DNA from: Paracoccaceae bacterium
Lineage (GTDB): Bacteria > Pseudomonadota > Alphaproteobacteria > Rhodobacterales > Rhodobacteraceae
Reading direction: 5' to 3'
Assembly: GCA_002709405.1 (NCBI GenBank)
Contig: PAQV01000050.1
Span: 1 to 64,000 of the forward strand
DNA: 64,000 nt
Positions 27,177 through 36,313 of the stretch are shown in pieces (positions within the stretch are counted from its first letter, which is position 1; each line of letters opens with the position of its first letter). Under the pieces are notes generated by a model, which worked only from the letters and a program-made list of their open reading frames with translations, made no database searches and was not told the DNA's origin. The translations under genes were made by a program, and so were the position numbers.

Positions 27177-28198
27177 GTGGCCTCCTGGAATCCGCCAAGA
27201 ACACGGGTGAGGTTCAGGCCCAGCGTGTCCGAGACATAGCCGCCTTCCTGCACGAACAGCACCGGCAGGCCGGTCGCGGCAAAGGCGGCGCCGCTACGGG
27301 CGAAGCCACCTTGGGTGACGGCGAGGCCCTGGAACGGGTCGTCGATCGAGGCATCGAGCCCCAGCGCGACAACGATCACGTCCGCGCCAAAGCTGCGAAC
27401 CTGTTGAAGGCCGGTGCCGAGCGTGGCCATGTAATCGTCGTCCCCGGTCTTGCGCGGCAAGGGCAGGTTGAGGTTGTACCCCAGCCCCCGGCCTTCGCCC
27501 CGTTCCTGGGCATGGCCCCAGAAGAACGGGTAGAAACGGGCGGGATCGGCGTGGATCGACACGGTCAGTACGTCGTCGCGCTCATAGAAGAGGCCCTGCG
27601 TGCCGTTGCCGTGGTGCACGTCGACATCGACGATGGCCGGGCGCAGACCCATCGCGCGGAACCGCTCGGCGGCGATCCCGGAATTGTTGAGAAAGCAGAA
27701 CCCGCCCGCAAGATCTCCGAAGGCATGGTGCCCCGGGGGCCGCGACAGGGCGTAAACCGCCCGTTCTCCGCCCCGGACAAGGTCGGCGCCGGTGATCGCG
27801 GTCTGGGCAGACCAATAAGCAGCCTCCCAGGTGCCGGCGGCGATGGGGCAGGCGGTGTCGGCCTGGTGGAACCCGGCCTGGCCCACGGCGGATCTGGGAT
27901 AGCCGTCGGTGCGGCGGGCGGGATGAATGTTGGGGATGACCTCGGCTCCCGCGCCCTCGATCCGCTGCCAGCGCGTGTAGATCGTTTCGAGGAAGGTCAG
28001 GTATTCGGGCGAATGCAGCGCGGCGATGGGGCCAAGGCCCGCGTTTTCCGGGGACTGGAAAACGCATCCGGCGGCCTCTGCCCCGGCGGTCAGGATCTCG
28101 ATCCGGCGGGGTTGCTCGGGGTTGGGCAGCAGCGCGCCATTGGCCATGAAATGCTGCGGGTCGTGGACCCATTGGCGGTCGTCGAAAACGGCCTTCAT
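27173..28198 (-). CDS. Histone-deacetylase-like acetylpolyamine amidohydrolase
   Basis: A 341-residue zinc hydrolase of the arginase/HDAC fold. The motifs present are SRPPGHHAF (catalytic His pair), NNSGIAAERF, IVDVDVHHGNGTQGLFYERDDVLTVSIHAD (zinc Asp and His), ALGLDASIDDPF (second zinc Asp region) and QEGGY (catalytic Tyr region). The family includes acetylpolyamine amidohydrolases, and its placement behind a Pot-type importer supports removal of an acetyl group from an imported or intermediate acetylated amine. It overlaps both neighbours. Confidence 0.88.
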   Translation of the reverse strand: MKAVFDDRQWVHDPQHFMANGALLPNPEQPRRIEILTAGAEAAGCVFQSPENAGLGPIAALHSPEYLTFLETIYTRWQRIEGAGAEVIPNIHPARRTDGYPRSAVGQAGFHQADTACPIAAGTWEAAYWSAQTAITGADLVRGGERAVYALSRPPGHHAFGDLAGGFCFLNNSGIAAERFRAMGLRPAIVDVDVHHGNGTQGLFYERDDVLTVSIHADPARFYPFFWGHAQERGEGRGLGYNLNLPLPRKTGDDDYMATLGTGLQQVRSFGADVIVVALGLDASIDDPFQGLAVTQGGFARSGAAFAATGLPVLFVQEGGYVSDTLGLNLTRVLGGFQEAT

Positions 28199-28674
28199 GT
28201 GGTGCCTTTCAGGGCCGTGCAGGCGGCCTCGTCCAGTATCATCTTGGTCGCGTGCTCGGCCGGGCGGAACCCCAGCCGGTCATAGAAGCGCCGCGCATCC
28301 GGGCTGGTGTGGTAGACGTCGAGCTTGAGAAACCGGGCGCCCCAGACGGCTTCGCCATCGCGCAGGGTCGCGGCAAGAAGGCGGGGGCCCAGGCCTTGGC
28401 CGCGCATCGCCTCGGCTGTCCAGAGGTCCGAGACATAGATCCCCGACGCGCCGAAGACGGTGGAGACATAGGGCGAATAGAAGGACACGCCGACCACCGC
28501 GTCGCCGACCAGTGCCAGCATGGCCCGGAACGTCGGATGCGGGCCCCAGCCCAGCCGGCGCAAATCCTCCGCCGTGGCCCGGTGATCGTCGCCCAGGTCG
28601 GTGGACAGCTGGCGCAGGGCTTCGTTCAATGCCTCTGCGTCCGCCTCTGTCGCCAAGCGCAAGGTCACTGTCAT
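28195..28674 (-). CDS. GNAT-family N-acetyltransferase
   Basis: A 159-residue GNAT protein that transfers acetyl from acetyl-CoA to an amine. The acetyl-CoA loop is AMRGQGLGPRLLAATL, and the C-terminal DVYHTSPDARRFYDRLGF is typical. Its ATG overlaps the BKACE stop by one base, and its stop overlaps the start of the deacetylase gene. Having an acetyltransferase and a deacetylase next to each other suggests an acetylated intermediate, but self-protection or an unrelated target is possible. Confidence 0.88.
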   Translation of the reverse strand: MTVTLRLATEADAEALNEALRQLSTDLGDDHRATAEDLRRLGWGPHPTFRAMLALVGDAVVGVSFYSPYVSTVFGASGIYVSDLWTAEAMRGQGLGPRLLAATLRDGEAVWGARFLKLDVYHTSPDARRFYDRLGFRPAEHATKMILDEAACTALKGTT

Positions 28675-29600
28675 CAGATCGCCGTCCTGTCCGCGCCCTT
28701 CAGCCCAAGGATCTCTCGCGCGCGCGACGGTGTTGCCACCGTGCGGCCCAGGTCCTCGACGATGCGGCGGATCTTGGCGACCTGTTCGGCGTTGGATGTC
28801 GCGAGCTGACCCCGCGCGATCATCAGGCTGTCTTCCAGCCCGACCCGCACGTGACCGCCCATTGCCGCGGCCATGGTGACAAAGGGGATCTGGTGCCGCC
28901 CGGCGGCCAGCACCGAGAACTGGTAATCGTCCCCGAACAACTTGTCGGCGATGCGCTTCATGTGGTTGAGGTTCGCGGGATCCGCACCGATCCCGCCCAG
29001 CACGCCAAAGACGAACTGGATGAAGAACGGCGCCTTGACCAGGCCGCGATCGACGAAATGGCGCAGCATGTACAGGTGGCTGACGTCGTAGCATTCGAAC
29101 TCGAACCGGGCGCCCCGTTCGACGCCCATTTCCGTCAGGATGCGGGCGATGTCGCGGGGGGTGTTCTTGAAGACCAGGTCGTCGGAGTTTTCCAGGAACG
29201 GCTTTTCCCAGTCGAAGGTCCAGTCGGTGATCCGCTCGGCCGCCGGGTAAAGGGCGAAATTCATCGTCCCCATGTTGAGCGAGCACATCTCGGGCTCGGC
29301 CCGTTTGGGGGCGGCGAGCCGGTCGTCCAGCGTCATCACCGCGCTGCCGCCGGTCGTGATGTTGAGCACCGCGTCGCTGGCCTGCTTGATGCGCGGCAGG
29401 AAGGCCATGAAGTCCTCGGCCCGGGCCGAGGGCTGCCCGGTGACCGGGTTGCGCGCGTGCAGGTGCAGGATCGACGCGCCGGCCTCGGCGGCCCCTATGG
29501 CCTGTTCGGTGATCTGATCGGGCGTGACCGGCAGGTAGGGCGACATCGACGGGGTGTGGATGGACCCGGTGATGGCGCAGGTGATGAGGATCTCGGACAT
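28674..29600 (-). CDS. BKACE-family beta-keto acid cleavage enzyme (DUF849)
   Basis: A 308-residue TIM-barrel enzyme that splits a beta-keto acid with acetyl-CoA to acetoacetate and an acyl-CoA. The zinc histidines are seen as His46 and His48 in ASILHLHARNP, and the fold continues with NITTGGSAVMTLDDRLA, MCSLNMGTMNF, FECYDVSHLYML and GGHVRVGLEDSLMIARG. Family members act on 3-keto-5-aminohexanoate, dehydrocarnitine and others, so the substrate must be inferred from context. Here it follows an aminotransferase, which could generate an oxo acid for it. Confidence 0.9.
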   Translation of the reverse strand: MSEILITCAITGSIHTPSMSPYLPVTPDQITEQAIGAAEAGASILHLHARNPVTGQPSARAEDFMAFLPRIKQASDAVLNITTGGSAVMTLDDRLAAPKRAEPEMCSLNMGTMNFALYPAAERITDWTFDWEKPFLENSDDLVFKNTPRDIARILTEMGVERGARFEFECYDVSHLYMLRHFVDRGLVKAPFFIQFVFGVLGGIGADPANLNHMKRIADKLFGDDYQFSVLAAGRHQIPFVTMAAAMGGHVRVGLEDSLMIARGQLATSNAEQVAKIRRIVEDLGRTVATPSRAREILGLKGADRTAI

Positions 29601-29603
29601 GGG

Positions 29604-30935
29604 TCAGGCCAGCCCCGGCGCGATTTCGGCGGTGAATTGATCGAGCGACGCGTCGAGCCCCTCGATGATCTCGTCGAGGTGGTCGTCGGTGGTGATGAGC
29701 GGCGGGCATACAAGGATATGATCGCCGGAATAGCCGTCGTGGGTGCGCCGGGAATAGACGATCAGCCCGCGATCATAGGCGATGTCGACGAACCTCTGGT
29801 AGGCCTTCAATTCGCGGGGCAGGGGTGTCTTGGCATCGCGGTCGGACATGAATTCGAAGGCGGTCAGCAGGCCCTTGCCGCGCACATCGCCGATGATCTC
29901 GTGCTTTTGCATCAGCCCGTGCAGGCGGGCGATCAGCTTGTCGCCCATCGCCGCCGCGTTGGCGCACAGCCCCTTGCTCTCGATCACGTCCACCACGGCG
30001 AGCCCGGCGGCACAGGACAGCGGGTTGCCCGCATAGGTGAAACCATGGGCAAAGCCCCCGGCGTCCAGCACAGGTTCAACCAGCCGTTCATCGACGATCA
30101 TCGCGCCCAGCGGCATGTATCCCGCGCCCAACCCCTTGGACATGACGACGATATCCGGCCGCAGGGTCCAGTGTTCCGACCCAAGGAACGTGCCCGTCCG
30201 GCCCGCTCCGGTCATCACCTCGTCGAGGATCAGCAGGACACCGTGACGGTCGCAGATCTCGCGGATGCGCGCCATGTAGCCCTGCGGCGGGACCAGCGCG
30301 CCGGTCGAGGCGCCGCCGACGGGCTCGAGGATGAAGGCCAGCACGGTTTCTGGCCCTTCGGTCAGGATCTGCTGTTCCAGCATGTCGGCATAGTGGTGGC
30401 CGGTCGCCTCGTCATCCGGGTCCAGCCCGTCAAGATAGGCGCGCGGCGCAGGCACGCGGGGCATCATGCGCATCATCGGCTCGAACGGGTCGGTCAGGGC
30501 GGCATAGCCGGTCACCGCCAGCGCGCCGAGGGTGCAGCCGTGATAGCTGGGCTGGCGCGAGATCACCTTCCAGCGGCTGCCCTGACCGGTGGCGAGCGCA
30601 TGCTGGCGGGCCATCTTCATGCCGCTTTCGACGGCCTCGGACCCGCCAGAGACAAAAAACACCCGCGTCAGGTGGTCGGGCATGAGACCGGCCAGGCGCG
30701 CGGCGAGTTTCTCGGAAGCGTCGGTTTCGAAATGCAGCCGGTAGCCAAAGGTGGATTTCTCCATCTGGCGCTGCATCGCGGCCAGGACCTGGGGATCGGA
30801 ATGGCCGATGTTGCAGACCATCGCACCGGAGGATCCGTCCAGGTAGCGCTTGCCGTCGGTGTCCCACATGTAGACGCCGCGCGCCTGGTCCAGCACCGGC
30901 TTGCGGCCGCGCCCCTGGTAGAACAGGTTGCTCAT
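29604..30935 (-). CDS. Class III PLP-dependent aminotransferase
   Basis: A 443-residue fold-type I aminotransferase. It has the N-terminal YMWDTDGKRYLDGSSGA, the cofactor segment FFVSGGSEAVESGMKMAR, LILDEVMTGAGRTG with the cofactor-binding Asp, and the catalytic Lys in VMSKGLGAGYMPLGAM. It resembles omega-amino acid:pyruvate or polyamine aminotransferases. The start at 30935 overlaps the ATPase stop. It probably removes an amino group from the imported amine to give an aldehyde or keto acid for the downstream enzymes. Confidence 0.92.
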   Translation of the reverse strand: MSNLFYQGRGRKPVLDQARGVYMWDTDGKRYLDGSSGAMVCNIGHSDPQVLAAMQRQMEKSTFGYRLHFETDASEKLAARLAGLMPDHLTRVFFVSGGSEAVESGMKMARQHALATGQGSRWKVISRQPSYHGCTLGALAVTGYAALTDPFEPMMRMMPRVPAPRAYLDGLDPDDEATGHHYADMLEQQILTEGPETVLAFILEPVGGASTGALVPPQGYMARIREICDRHGVLLILDEVMTGAGRTGTFLGSEHWTLRPDIVVMSKGLGAGYMPLGAMIVDERLVEPVLDAGGFAHGFTYAGNPLSCAAGLAVVDVIESKGLCANAAAMGDKLIARLHGLMQKHEIIGDVRGKGLLTAFEFMSDRDAKTPLPRELKAYQRFVDIAYDRGLIVYSRRTHDGYSGDHILVCPPLITTDDHLDEIIEGLDASLDQFTAEIAPGLA

Positions 30936-32014
30936 GTGCTGCTCCCGGGCAGGGCCGCGCAATCCTTGGGGCGGAAGGCGGCGATGACATTGGCGCCCGT
31001 GGGGAAGGGGCGTGTGTCGATCAGGTTGATGGCCTGCAACTGGCGGTCTCCGATGCGCAGGAAATAGCGGACCGTCTGGCCCTGGTAATCGACGGTTTCG
31101 ACCGTGGCCGGGGCGGTGATCAGGCCGGTGGTGTCGGCCGCGGGGTCCATGAGGGTCAGTTTCTCGGCCCGCAGAACCAATTTCGCGGGCCCCTTGGAGA
31201 CGCCGGCGGCCTTGGCGGCGGCCACCTCGACCGAGCCGAAGACACGGGTGTCGATGCTCAGGCTGTGGGCGTCGGCGACGGTGCATTGGCCGTCCAGAAT
31301 GTTCGATGCGCCAAGGAAATTGGCCACGAATTCCGAGGCCGGGGTGTTGTAGACCTCTTCCGGCGTGCCGACCTGCTCGATCCGGCCCGCGCTCATGACG
31401 ACGATCTGGTCGGACATGGCGAGCGCCTCGGACTGGTCGTGGGTGACGAAAACGGTGGTCACGCCGATCTTGTCCTGGATGCGCTTGAGCTCGACCCGCA
31501 TGTCCTCGCGCAGGTTGGCATCCAGCGCTGAAAGCGGTTCGTCCAGAAGCAGCACGTCGGGTTCGATGACAATGGCCCGGGCCAGCGCGATGCGCTGTTG
31601 CTGCCCGCCGGACAGCGCCTTGGGATAACGGTCGCCCACGTGGGGCAGCTGCACAAGATCCAGCGCGGCCTGAACCCTGGCCGGGATGTCTGATTTCGGC
31701 ACGTCCCGGTATTTCAGCCCGAAGGCCACGTTCTCGGCCACGGTCTTGTGCGGGAACAGGGCGTAATTCTGAAAGACTATGCCAAGGTTGCGCTTGTGGA
31801 TCGGGATGTCGTTGACCCGCTTGCCGCCGATCAGGATCTCGCCCTCGGTCGGGTCCAGCAGCCCCGCGATCATCCGCAGGTTCGTCGTCTTGCCGCAGCC
31901 GGACGGGCCCAGGAGCGTCACGAAGGCCCCTTCGGGGATGTCGAGGTTGGCCTTGTGCACCGCGGTGAAGGTGCCGAACTGCTTCACGATGTTTCGGAGG
32001 GAAACGGAGCTCAT
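30932..32014 (-). CDS. Pot-type ABC importer ATPase (PotA-like)
   Basis: A 360-residue ATPase with Walker A GPSGCGKTT, Q-loop FQNYALFPH, signature LSGGQQQR and Walker B VLLLDEPLSALD. A C-terminal TOBE domain covers roughly residues 280-355 (LVLRAEKLTLMDPA..., VETVDYQGQTVRYFLRI). It works with the binding protein and permeases encoded upstream at 35168-32318. It is separated from them by about 300 bp containing hairpins and is translationally coupled to the aminotransferase downstream. Confidence 0.92.
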   Translation of the reverse strand: MSSVSLRNIVKQFGTFTAVHKANLDIPEGAFVTLLGPSGCGKTTNLRMIAGLLDPTEGEILIGGKRVNDIPIHKRNLGIVFQNYALFPHKTVAENVAFGLKYRDVPKSDIPARVQAALDLVQLPHVGDRYPKALSGGQQQRIALARAIVIEPDVLLLDEPLSALDANLREDMRVELKRIQDKIGVTTVFVTHDQSEALAMSDQIVVMSAGRIEQVGTPEEVYNTPASEFVANFLGASNILDGQCTVADAHSLSIDTRVFGSVEVAAAKAAGVSKGPAKLVLRAEKLTLMDPAADTTGLITAPATVETVDYQGQTVRYFLRIGDRQLQAINLIDTRPFPTGANVIAAFRPKDCAALPGSST

Positions 32015-32317
32015 CTGGCTAAAATCCTGGCTGGACGGAAGGAAAAGGGTTCATTTCCGGGTGAAACGGGTCCTGCCCGCCCCTGGGTGGGCGTTTGAAG
32101 GGGCCGGCAGGTGCAAGACGATGTCGTTCAGCATGACTGGCGTTCGGGGCGGAACGGCAACCGAAAGCCCGCCCGTGGGGAGGAGCGGGCTTGGCCCGTC
32201 CTGCGGCCGGGCGCAGCGGATCGAACCGCGCGCCAGTCACCAACAGATTGCGAAGCATCTCGATCATCTTCCCCTCGCGGATAGGGGCGGGGGCGCGATA
32301 CCCCCGCCCGCACGGCC
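32015..32317 (-). other. Noncoding gap in the Pot-type operon, with hairpins
   Basis: This 300-bp stretch separates the binding-protein and ATPase genes on the minus strand. Besides the 32285-32309 hairpin it contains an 8-bp inverted repeat AAGCCCGC / GCGGGCTT near 32165-32190 and a GCCC/GGGC-rich fold near 32070-32090. No coding frame looks real. A second promoter for the ATPase-enzyme half of the operon could lie here, but none is clear. Confidence 0.45.
32285..32309 (-). terminator. Intercistronic hairpin after the binding-protein gene
   Basis: GGGCGGGGG and CCCCCGCCC make a perfect 9-bp stem with a 7-base loop, eight bases after the binding-protein stop. It lacks a T-run and is probably an mRNA-stabilising or attenuating element. 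Confidence 0.65.
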
Positions 32318-33469
32318 TCAGTAGCCTTTTTGCACGCGGCCGAAGGTCTTCGACCATTCGGCTTCGTGGCCGTTCCAATAGCCGGGGTCGGCGAAGGTCA
32401 GGCCCGCCAGGGTGCCTTCGGGGTCGAAGGCGGGCAGGGTCGGGATCTTGTCGCCCAGCTCGACCTTGGACGGGTCCAGCGCCGGCGGATAGTTCTGCCC
32501 CTCGGCCACGGCGATCGAGGTTTCGGGCGCGAGCATGAAGTTCAGCAGCTCTTCGCAGGCCTCCATCGGCGAGCCCTTGATCACGAACAGGCATTCCTGC
32601 CAGCCGTAACCGTTCGGCGGATCCATGTAGCCGATGTCGTGGCCCTGTTCCTGCAGCGCGTAGATGCGGCCAGACCAGGCTTCGGTCACGTAGATCTCTT
32701 CCTCGGCCAGCAGGCTCATCAGCTCGGCGCCCGAGGTCCAGTATTTCAGCGACAGGTCCCGGTGCGCTCGGATCGCATCCCACACGGCGTCCATGTCCTC
32801 GGCATTGTTCGGATCCTGCCCGGTCTGCAGCGCGCCGAACCAGATCCGTGTCCGCCAGTCGCCCCAGCCCGAGATCTTGCCCTTGTAGGCCTCGTCGATG
32901 AGGATCTTGGCGCCCTTCGTCTTCATCTCTTCGTCCGAGATGTACTTGCGGTTATAGGCGATGCCCGTGGTGCCGTAGTCGTAGGGCACGCAGGAAAGCT
33001 TGCCGCCGGTGATCGGGCGATAGACGTCGACCAGCTTGGGAATGACGAATTCGAGGTTCGGGATATTGGCCTCGTTCAGCTCCGAGGCAAAACCGAGGTT
33101 GGCGTAGCGCGCATAGTCGAAGACGCCGGACAGGTGCGCGATGTTGTATTCGCCGGGCTGGCTGGCCTTGACGCGGCTGAGATATTCGTCGCCGCCGCCA
33201 AAGGTGCCGTCGACCACCGGCACGCCGGTCTTGGCCGTATAGGGATCGAACGCGTACTTGCGGAACGCTTCGGAAACGACGCCGCCCCAGCCGTCAAAGC
33301 GCACTTCATCGGTGGCCGCCAGTGCCTGGCGGGCGAAGGGTGTCTGGACCCCGTAGGCCAGCCCGGCCGCGCCGATCAGGCCCAGGAAGCTGCGCCGGTC
33401 CAGGTCGCCATTGCCATAGCGCTCAAGCAGCCGCTCGTATCGCGTGGTATTGTCCATTTTCTTGGTCAT
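32318..33469 (-). CDS. Spermidine/putrescine-type periplasmic binding protein (PotD-like), Tat signal
   Basis: A 383-residue family 1 binding protein. A charged 23-residue N terminus leads to the twin-arginine motif LDRRSFLGLIGAAGLAYG, then ATDEVRFDGWGGVVSEAFRKYAFDPY. LSCVPYDYGTTGIAYN, GWGDWRTRIWFGAL, MSLLAEEEIYVTEAWSG and the WNGHEAEWSKTFGRVQ end are typical of PotD-like proteins. It would deliver a polyamine-like or amino-acid-derived solute to the PotB/PotC pore. The ligand is not determinable from the sequence. Confidence 0.92.
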   Translation of the reverse strand: MTKKMDNTTRYERLLERYGNGDLDRRSFLGLIGAAGLAYGVQTPFARQALAATDEVRFDGWGGVVSEAFRKYAFDPYTAKTGVPVVDGTFGGGDEYLSRVKASQPGEYNIAHLSGVFDYARYANLGFASELNEANIPNLEFVIPKLVDVYRPITGGKLSCVPYDYGTTGIAYNRKYISDEEMKTKGAKILIDEAYKGKISGWGDWRTRIWFGALQTGQDPNNAEDMDAVWDAIRAHRDLSLKYWTSGAELMSLLAEEEIYVTEAWSGRIYALQEQGHDIGYMDPPNGYGWQECLFVIKGSPMEACEELLNFMLAPETSIAVAEGQNYPPALDPSKVELGDKIPTLPAFDPEGTLAGLTFADPGYWNGHEAEWSKTFGRVQKGY

Positions 33470-33504
33470 CAGGTCACTCCATGTCGGATTGGGGAAAAGC
33501 GGTT

Positions 33505-34299
33505 CTAGGCGCCGCTGTTACGGGAAATCTTGCGGGCCACAGCCGCGCCAAGCAGCGGCAGGCCGACGGTCATGGCGATCATCACGGTGCCAAGCGCATT
33601 GATCTCGGGGCTGATCGAGTTCCTGAGCATGGCAAAGATCTGGGTGGGCACGGTTTCCACCCCGCCGGGCTTCCAGAAGAGCGTGCCGGTGATGTCGTCA
33701 AAGCTGATGGTGAAGGCGAAAAGCCCGCCCGCCAGCACCGCCGGCAGCATCAGCGGCAGGGTGATCTGGAAGAAGGTTTCCATCGGCGAGGCGCCCAGGC
33801 TCATCGCCGCTTCTTCGACGTCGCGCCGGATCGCGACCAGCCGGGCCTGCACCACGAGGATCACGAAAGGCAGGGTAAAGATCACGTGGCCGAACAGCAG
33901 CAGGGCGAAGCTTTTATTGATGCCAAGGACGTTGAGAAACAGCAGCAGGGCCACGGCCAGAACGACCTCTGGCACGAGGATCGGCGCGATCAGCAGGGTC
34001 GAGATCGCATTGGCCCCGGGCACCCGGTAGCGCACCAGCGCGAGGCTCGCCAGCACGCCAAGCGTCGTGGAAATCAGCGCGGTCAGCAGGCCAAGGATGA
34101 TCGAGGTGCGGAAGGCGCGCAGGATGGCGTCGTTATTGGCCAGCTCGACGAACCAGCGGAACGAAAAGCCGGTCATCGGAAAGCTGCCGAACTGGCTGGC
34201 GTTGAAGCTGAGCAACACGACCACGCCCACGGGCAGGAACATGAAGATATAGACCAGGATCGCCCAGCCTCGGATCAGGTGCCATCCCATACCGCCCAT
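33505..34299 (-). CDS. Pot-type ABC importer permease (PotC-like)
   Basis: A 264-residue permease with six hydrophobic segments, starting MGGMGWHLIRGWAILVYIFMF. The coupling loop is DVEEAAMSLGASPMETFFQITLPLMLP, and the region ISFDDITGTLFWKPGGVETVPTQIF is the PotC-type end. The ATG at 34299 overlaps the PotB stop by one base. It pairs with the PotB protein encoded just upstream. Confidence 0.9.
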   Translation of the reverse strand: MGGMGWHLIRGWAILVYIFMFLPVGVVVLLSFNASQFGSFPMTGFSFRWFVELANNDAILRAFRTSIILGLLTALISTTLGVLASLALVRYRVPGANAISTLLIAPILVPEVVLAVALLLFLNVLGINKSFALLLFGHVIFTLPFVILVVQARLVAIRRDVEEAAMSLGASPMETFFQITLPLMLPAVLAGGLFAFTISFDDITGTLFWKPGGVETVPTQIFAMLRNSISPEINALGTVMIAMTVGLPLLGAAVARKISRNSGA

Positions 34300-35168
34300 C
34301 AGCCGAGCCCCTTCATCAGTTGGGCCATCCCGAGATAGCGGTTGTAGATCATCACCAGCACGCCCAGCACCGCCAGCAGCATCAGGCTGAGCGCCGATCC
34401 CAGGGGCCAGTTGAGCTGGGTGATGATGGCCTCGAACACGAGGTTGGCGAACATGGCGTCGCGCGGCCCCCCCAGCACCAGCGGCGTGATATAGGTCCCG
34501 GCCGCCAGCACAAAGCACAGCAGGCCCCCGGCGGCGAGGCCGGGCAGCGACAGGGGCAACGTGACCTGAACGAAGCTTTCCCACTTGGTCGCGCCCAGGG
34601 AATTGGCCGCGTCTTCCAGGTTAGTGTCGATCCCGTCGAGGCTGACAAAAACGTTCAGCACCATGAAGGGCAGCAGGAAGTGCACGAGGCCCAGGATCAC
34701 CGTGGTCTGGTTGTAGAGCATCTGGATCGGCTCGCTGATCACGCCGGTCCACATCAGGAAGGTGTTGAACGCGCCGGACACGCCCAGGATGTTGATCCAG
34801 GACATCGTGCGGATGATGTAGCTGATCCAGAAGGGCAGCATCAGAAGCAGCAACAGGATGGCCTTGTTGCCCTCGGACCGGGCGATGAAATAGGCGGCCG
34901 GGTAGCCCATCAGGGCGCAGACGACGGCGGTGATCGCGGCGATCTTCAGGGTGCCCAGCAGGATGTCGCGATAGAACGGGTCGGTCAGCGCTTCCTGCCA
35001 ATTGTCGAGATGGAACCCGGCGACATCCGCTCCGGTCGCCGTGCGCAGCCAGAAGCTGTAGACCAGGATGAAGATCAGCGGCACCACCAGCAGCAGGACG
35101 ATGGCCGTCAGCGCGGGGCTGAGCAGGATCCAGGGCTGTCGGGCTTCGCGGGCTTCTACGGACATCAC
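34299..35168 (-). CDS. Pot-type ABC importer permease (PotB-like)
   Basis: A 289-residue permease and the first gene of the minus-strand operon. It has six hydrophobic segments, the PotB-type segment PFWISYIIRTMSWINILG, and the coupling loop NLEDAANSLGATKWESFVQVTLPLSLPG. A second Met one codon later is an equally plausible start. It faces the LysR gene across a 97-bp divergent region. Confidence 0.9.
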   Translation of the reverse strand: MMSVEAREARQPWILLSPALTAIVLLLVVPLIFILVYSFWLRTATGADVAGFHLDNWQEALTDPFYRDILLGTLKIAAITAVVCALMGYPAAYFIARSEGNKAILLLLLMLPFWISYIIRTMSWINILGVSGAFNTFLMWTGVISEPIQMLYNQTTVILGLVHFLLPFMVLNVFVSLDGIDTNLEDAANSLGATKWESFVQVTLPLSLPGLAAGGLLCFVLAAGTYITPLVLGGPRDAMFANLVFEAIITQLNWPLGSALSLMLLAVLGVLVMIYNRYLGMAQLMKGLG

Positions 35169-35265
35169 GGGACTCGGGGCTTGGTCAGCGGGGTCGTGGG
35201 AAACTTGCGAAGCGGCTGGATATAGATCAAATAGATACCAAGAATGGTGAATATAGGTGTGATTG
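35169..35265. promoter_or_regulatory. Divergent promoter region, potB / lysR
   Basis: The 97 bp between the two divergent genes contains the AT-rich run GGATATAGATCAAATAGATA followed by GAATATAGGTG, well below the local GC level. LysR proteins usually bind such divergent regions. I see no unambiguous T-N11-A palindrome, so only the region is annotated. Confidence 0.45.
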
Positions 35266-36246
35266 ATGTCGCCGCCGTTGTCTCCGGAAGATCCGCGCTA
35301 CCTGGCCGAGCGGCTGGCCCGCACTCTGGACTGGAATTTGCTTCGGACCTTCGTCGTCCTGGCGGAAAGCCATTCGATCACCGAGGCCGCTGACCGGCTT
35401 CGGCTGAAGCAGCCGTCAGTCTCTATGGCCTTGAAAAGGCTGGAAGATCGCATGGGCCGCAAGCTGATCGACCGCTCGCCCGGGCAATACCGGCTGACCG
35501 ACGCGGGGCGCTTGCTTCACCGCGAGGCGGTCGAGATCAACGGCTCGGTCCTGCGCCTTTCGACCTTGATGCGAGAGCTGACCGATCACGTGCAGGGTCA
35601 TGTGCGGCTGACGATGGCCTCTCATGTGGTTTGCCCGATATTTGATCAGGTGCTGAGCGAGTTTCACGCCGACCATCCCCATGCGACCCTTGCCATCGAG
35701 GTACATTCCAGCGCGGACGCCATCGCAGAGGTTGCGGCCAAGCGGGCGTCCTTTGCGGTGTGCCTGGTCAAGGAGCGGGCGCCCTCGCTGGACTATCGGC
35801 GGCTTTATCGCGAGTTCTTCGGCCTGTATTGCGGTCGGCCGCATCCTCTATTTGGCCAGCAGAACCTGACGCGGGCGGACCTGGCGGGGCATTCCTCGGT
35901 CAGTTTCGAAACCGACCGGCTGCAGGATGTGCTCAAACCCGTGACCCTGATGCGGGCCGAGGCCGATCTGGGCCAACGCATCACCGGCCTGTCCAGCCAT
36001 CTGGAGGAAGTGCGCCGCATGATTTTTGCCGGGTTGGGCGTTGGTCCCCTGCCGGTGCACGTGGCCGCGCGCGACGTGGCCGATGGCCAACTGTGGCAGG
36101 TGCCGCCCTATGACAACCTGCCGGCTATCGACGTGCACGTGGTCTGGAACCCTAGGGCTATTAAGAACCGGGCCGAAGAGCTGTTGCTGGGGCGCCTGCT
36201 GACGACGATCGATGACACGCCGATCGAAGACCGCACCTATACGTGA
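35266..36246 (+). CDS. LysR-family transcriptional regulator
   Basis: A 326-residue LysR protein. The winged helix spans LDWNLLRTFVVLAESHSITEAADRLRLKQPSVSMALKRLEDRMGRKL (about residues 22-68), and the ligand domain includes GHVRLTMASHVVCPIFDQVL and MIFAGLGVGPLPVHVA. The ATG at 35266 with AGGTG upstream is chosen; a TTG directly before it is the formal frame start. It is divergent from the Pot-type importer and enzyme operon (35168-26070), which is the probable target, responding to that pathway's substrate. Confidence 0.9.
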   Translation: MSPPLSPEDPRYLAERLARTLDWNLLRTFVVLAESHSITEAADRLRLKQPSVSMALKRLEDRMGRKLIDRSPGQYRLTDAGRLLHREAVEINGSVLRLSTLMRELTDHVQGHVRLTMASHVVCPIFDQVLSEFHADHPHATLAIEVHSSADAIAEVAAKRASFAVCLVKERAPSLDYRRLYREFFGLYCGRPHPLFGQQNLTRADLAGHSSVSFETDRLQDVLKPVTLMRAEADLGQRITGLSSHLEEVRRMIFAGLGVGPLPVHVAARDVADGQLWQVPPYDNLPAIDVHVVWNPRAIKNRAEELLLGRLLTTIDDTPIEDRTYT

Positions 36247-36313
36247 CACCTCTTTGGTCATCTTCTGAAGGCCGGCCCGGGCACTTGGAGTTTGGCCTTT
36301 AGGCGCCTGACCG

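Noticed and set aside
28512-31067. An 851-codon plus-strand open frame
   Set aside because: It is antisense to BKACE, the aminotransferase and part of the ATPase; no motif of its own.
36247-36313. Terminator hairpin (AAGGCC...GGCCTT) between LysR and the PuuB-like gene
   Set aside because: The stem is only 6 bp with a loop of about 20 bases and no T-run; too weak to annotate.
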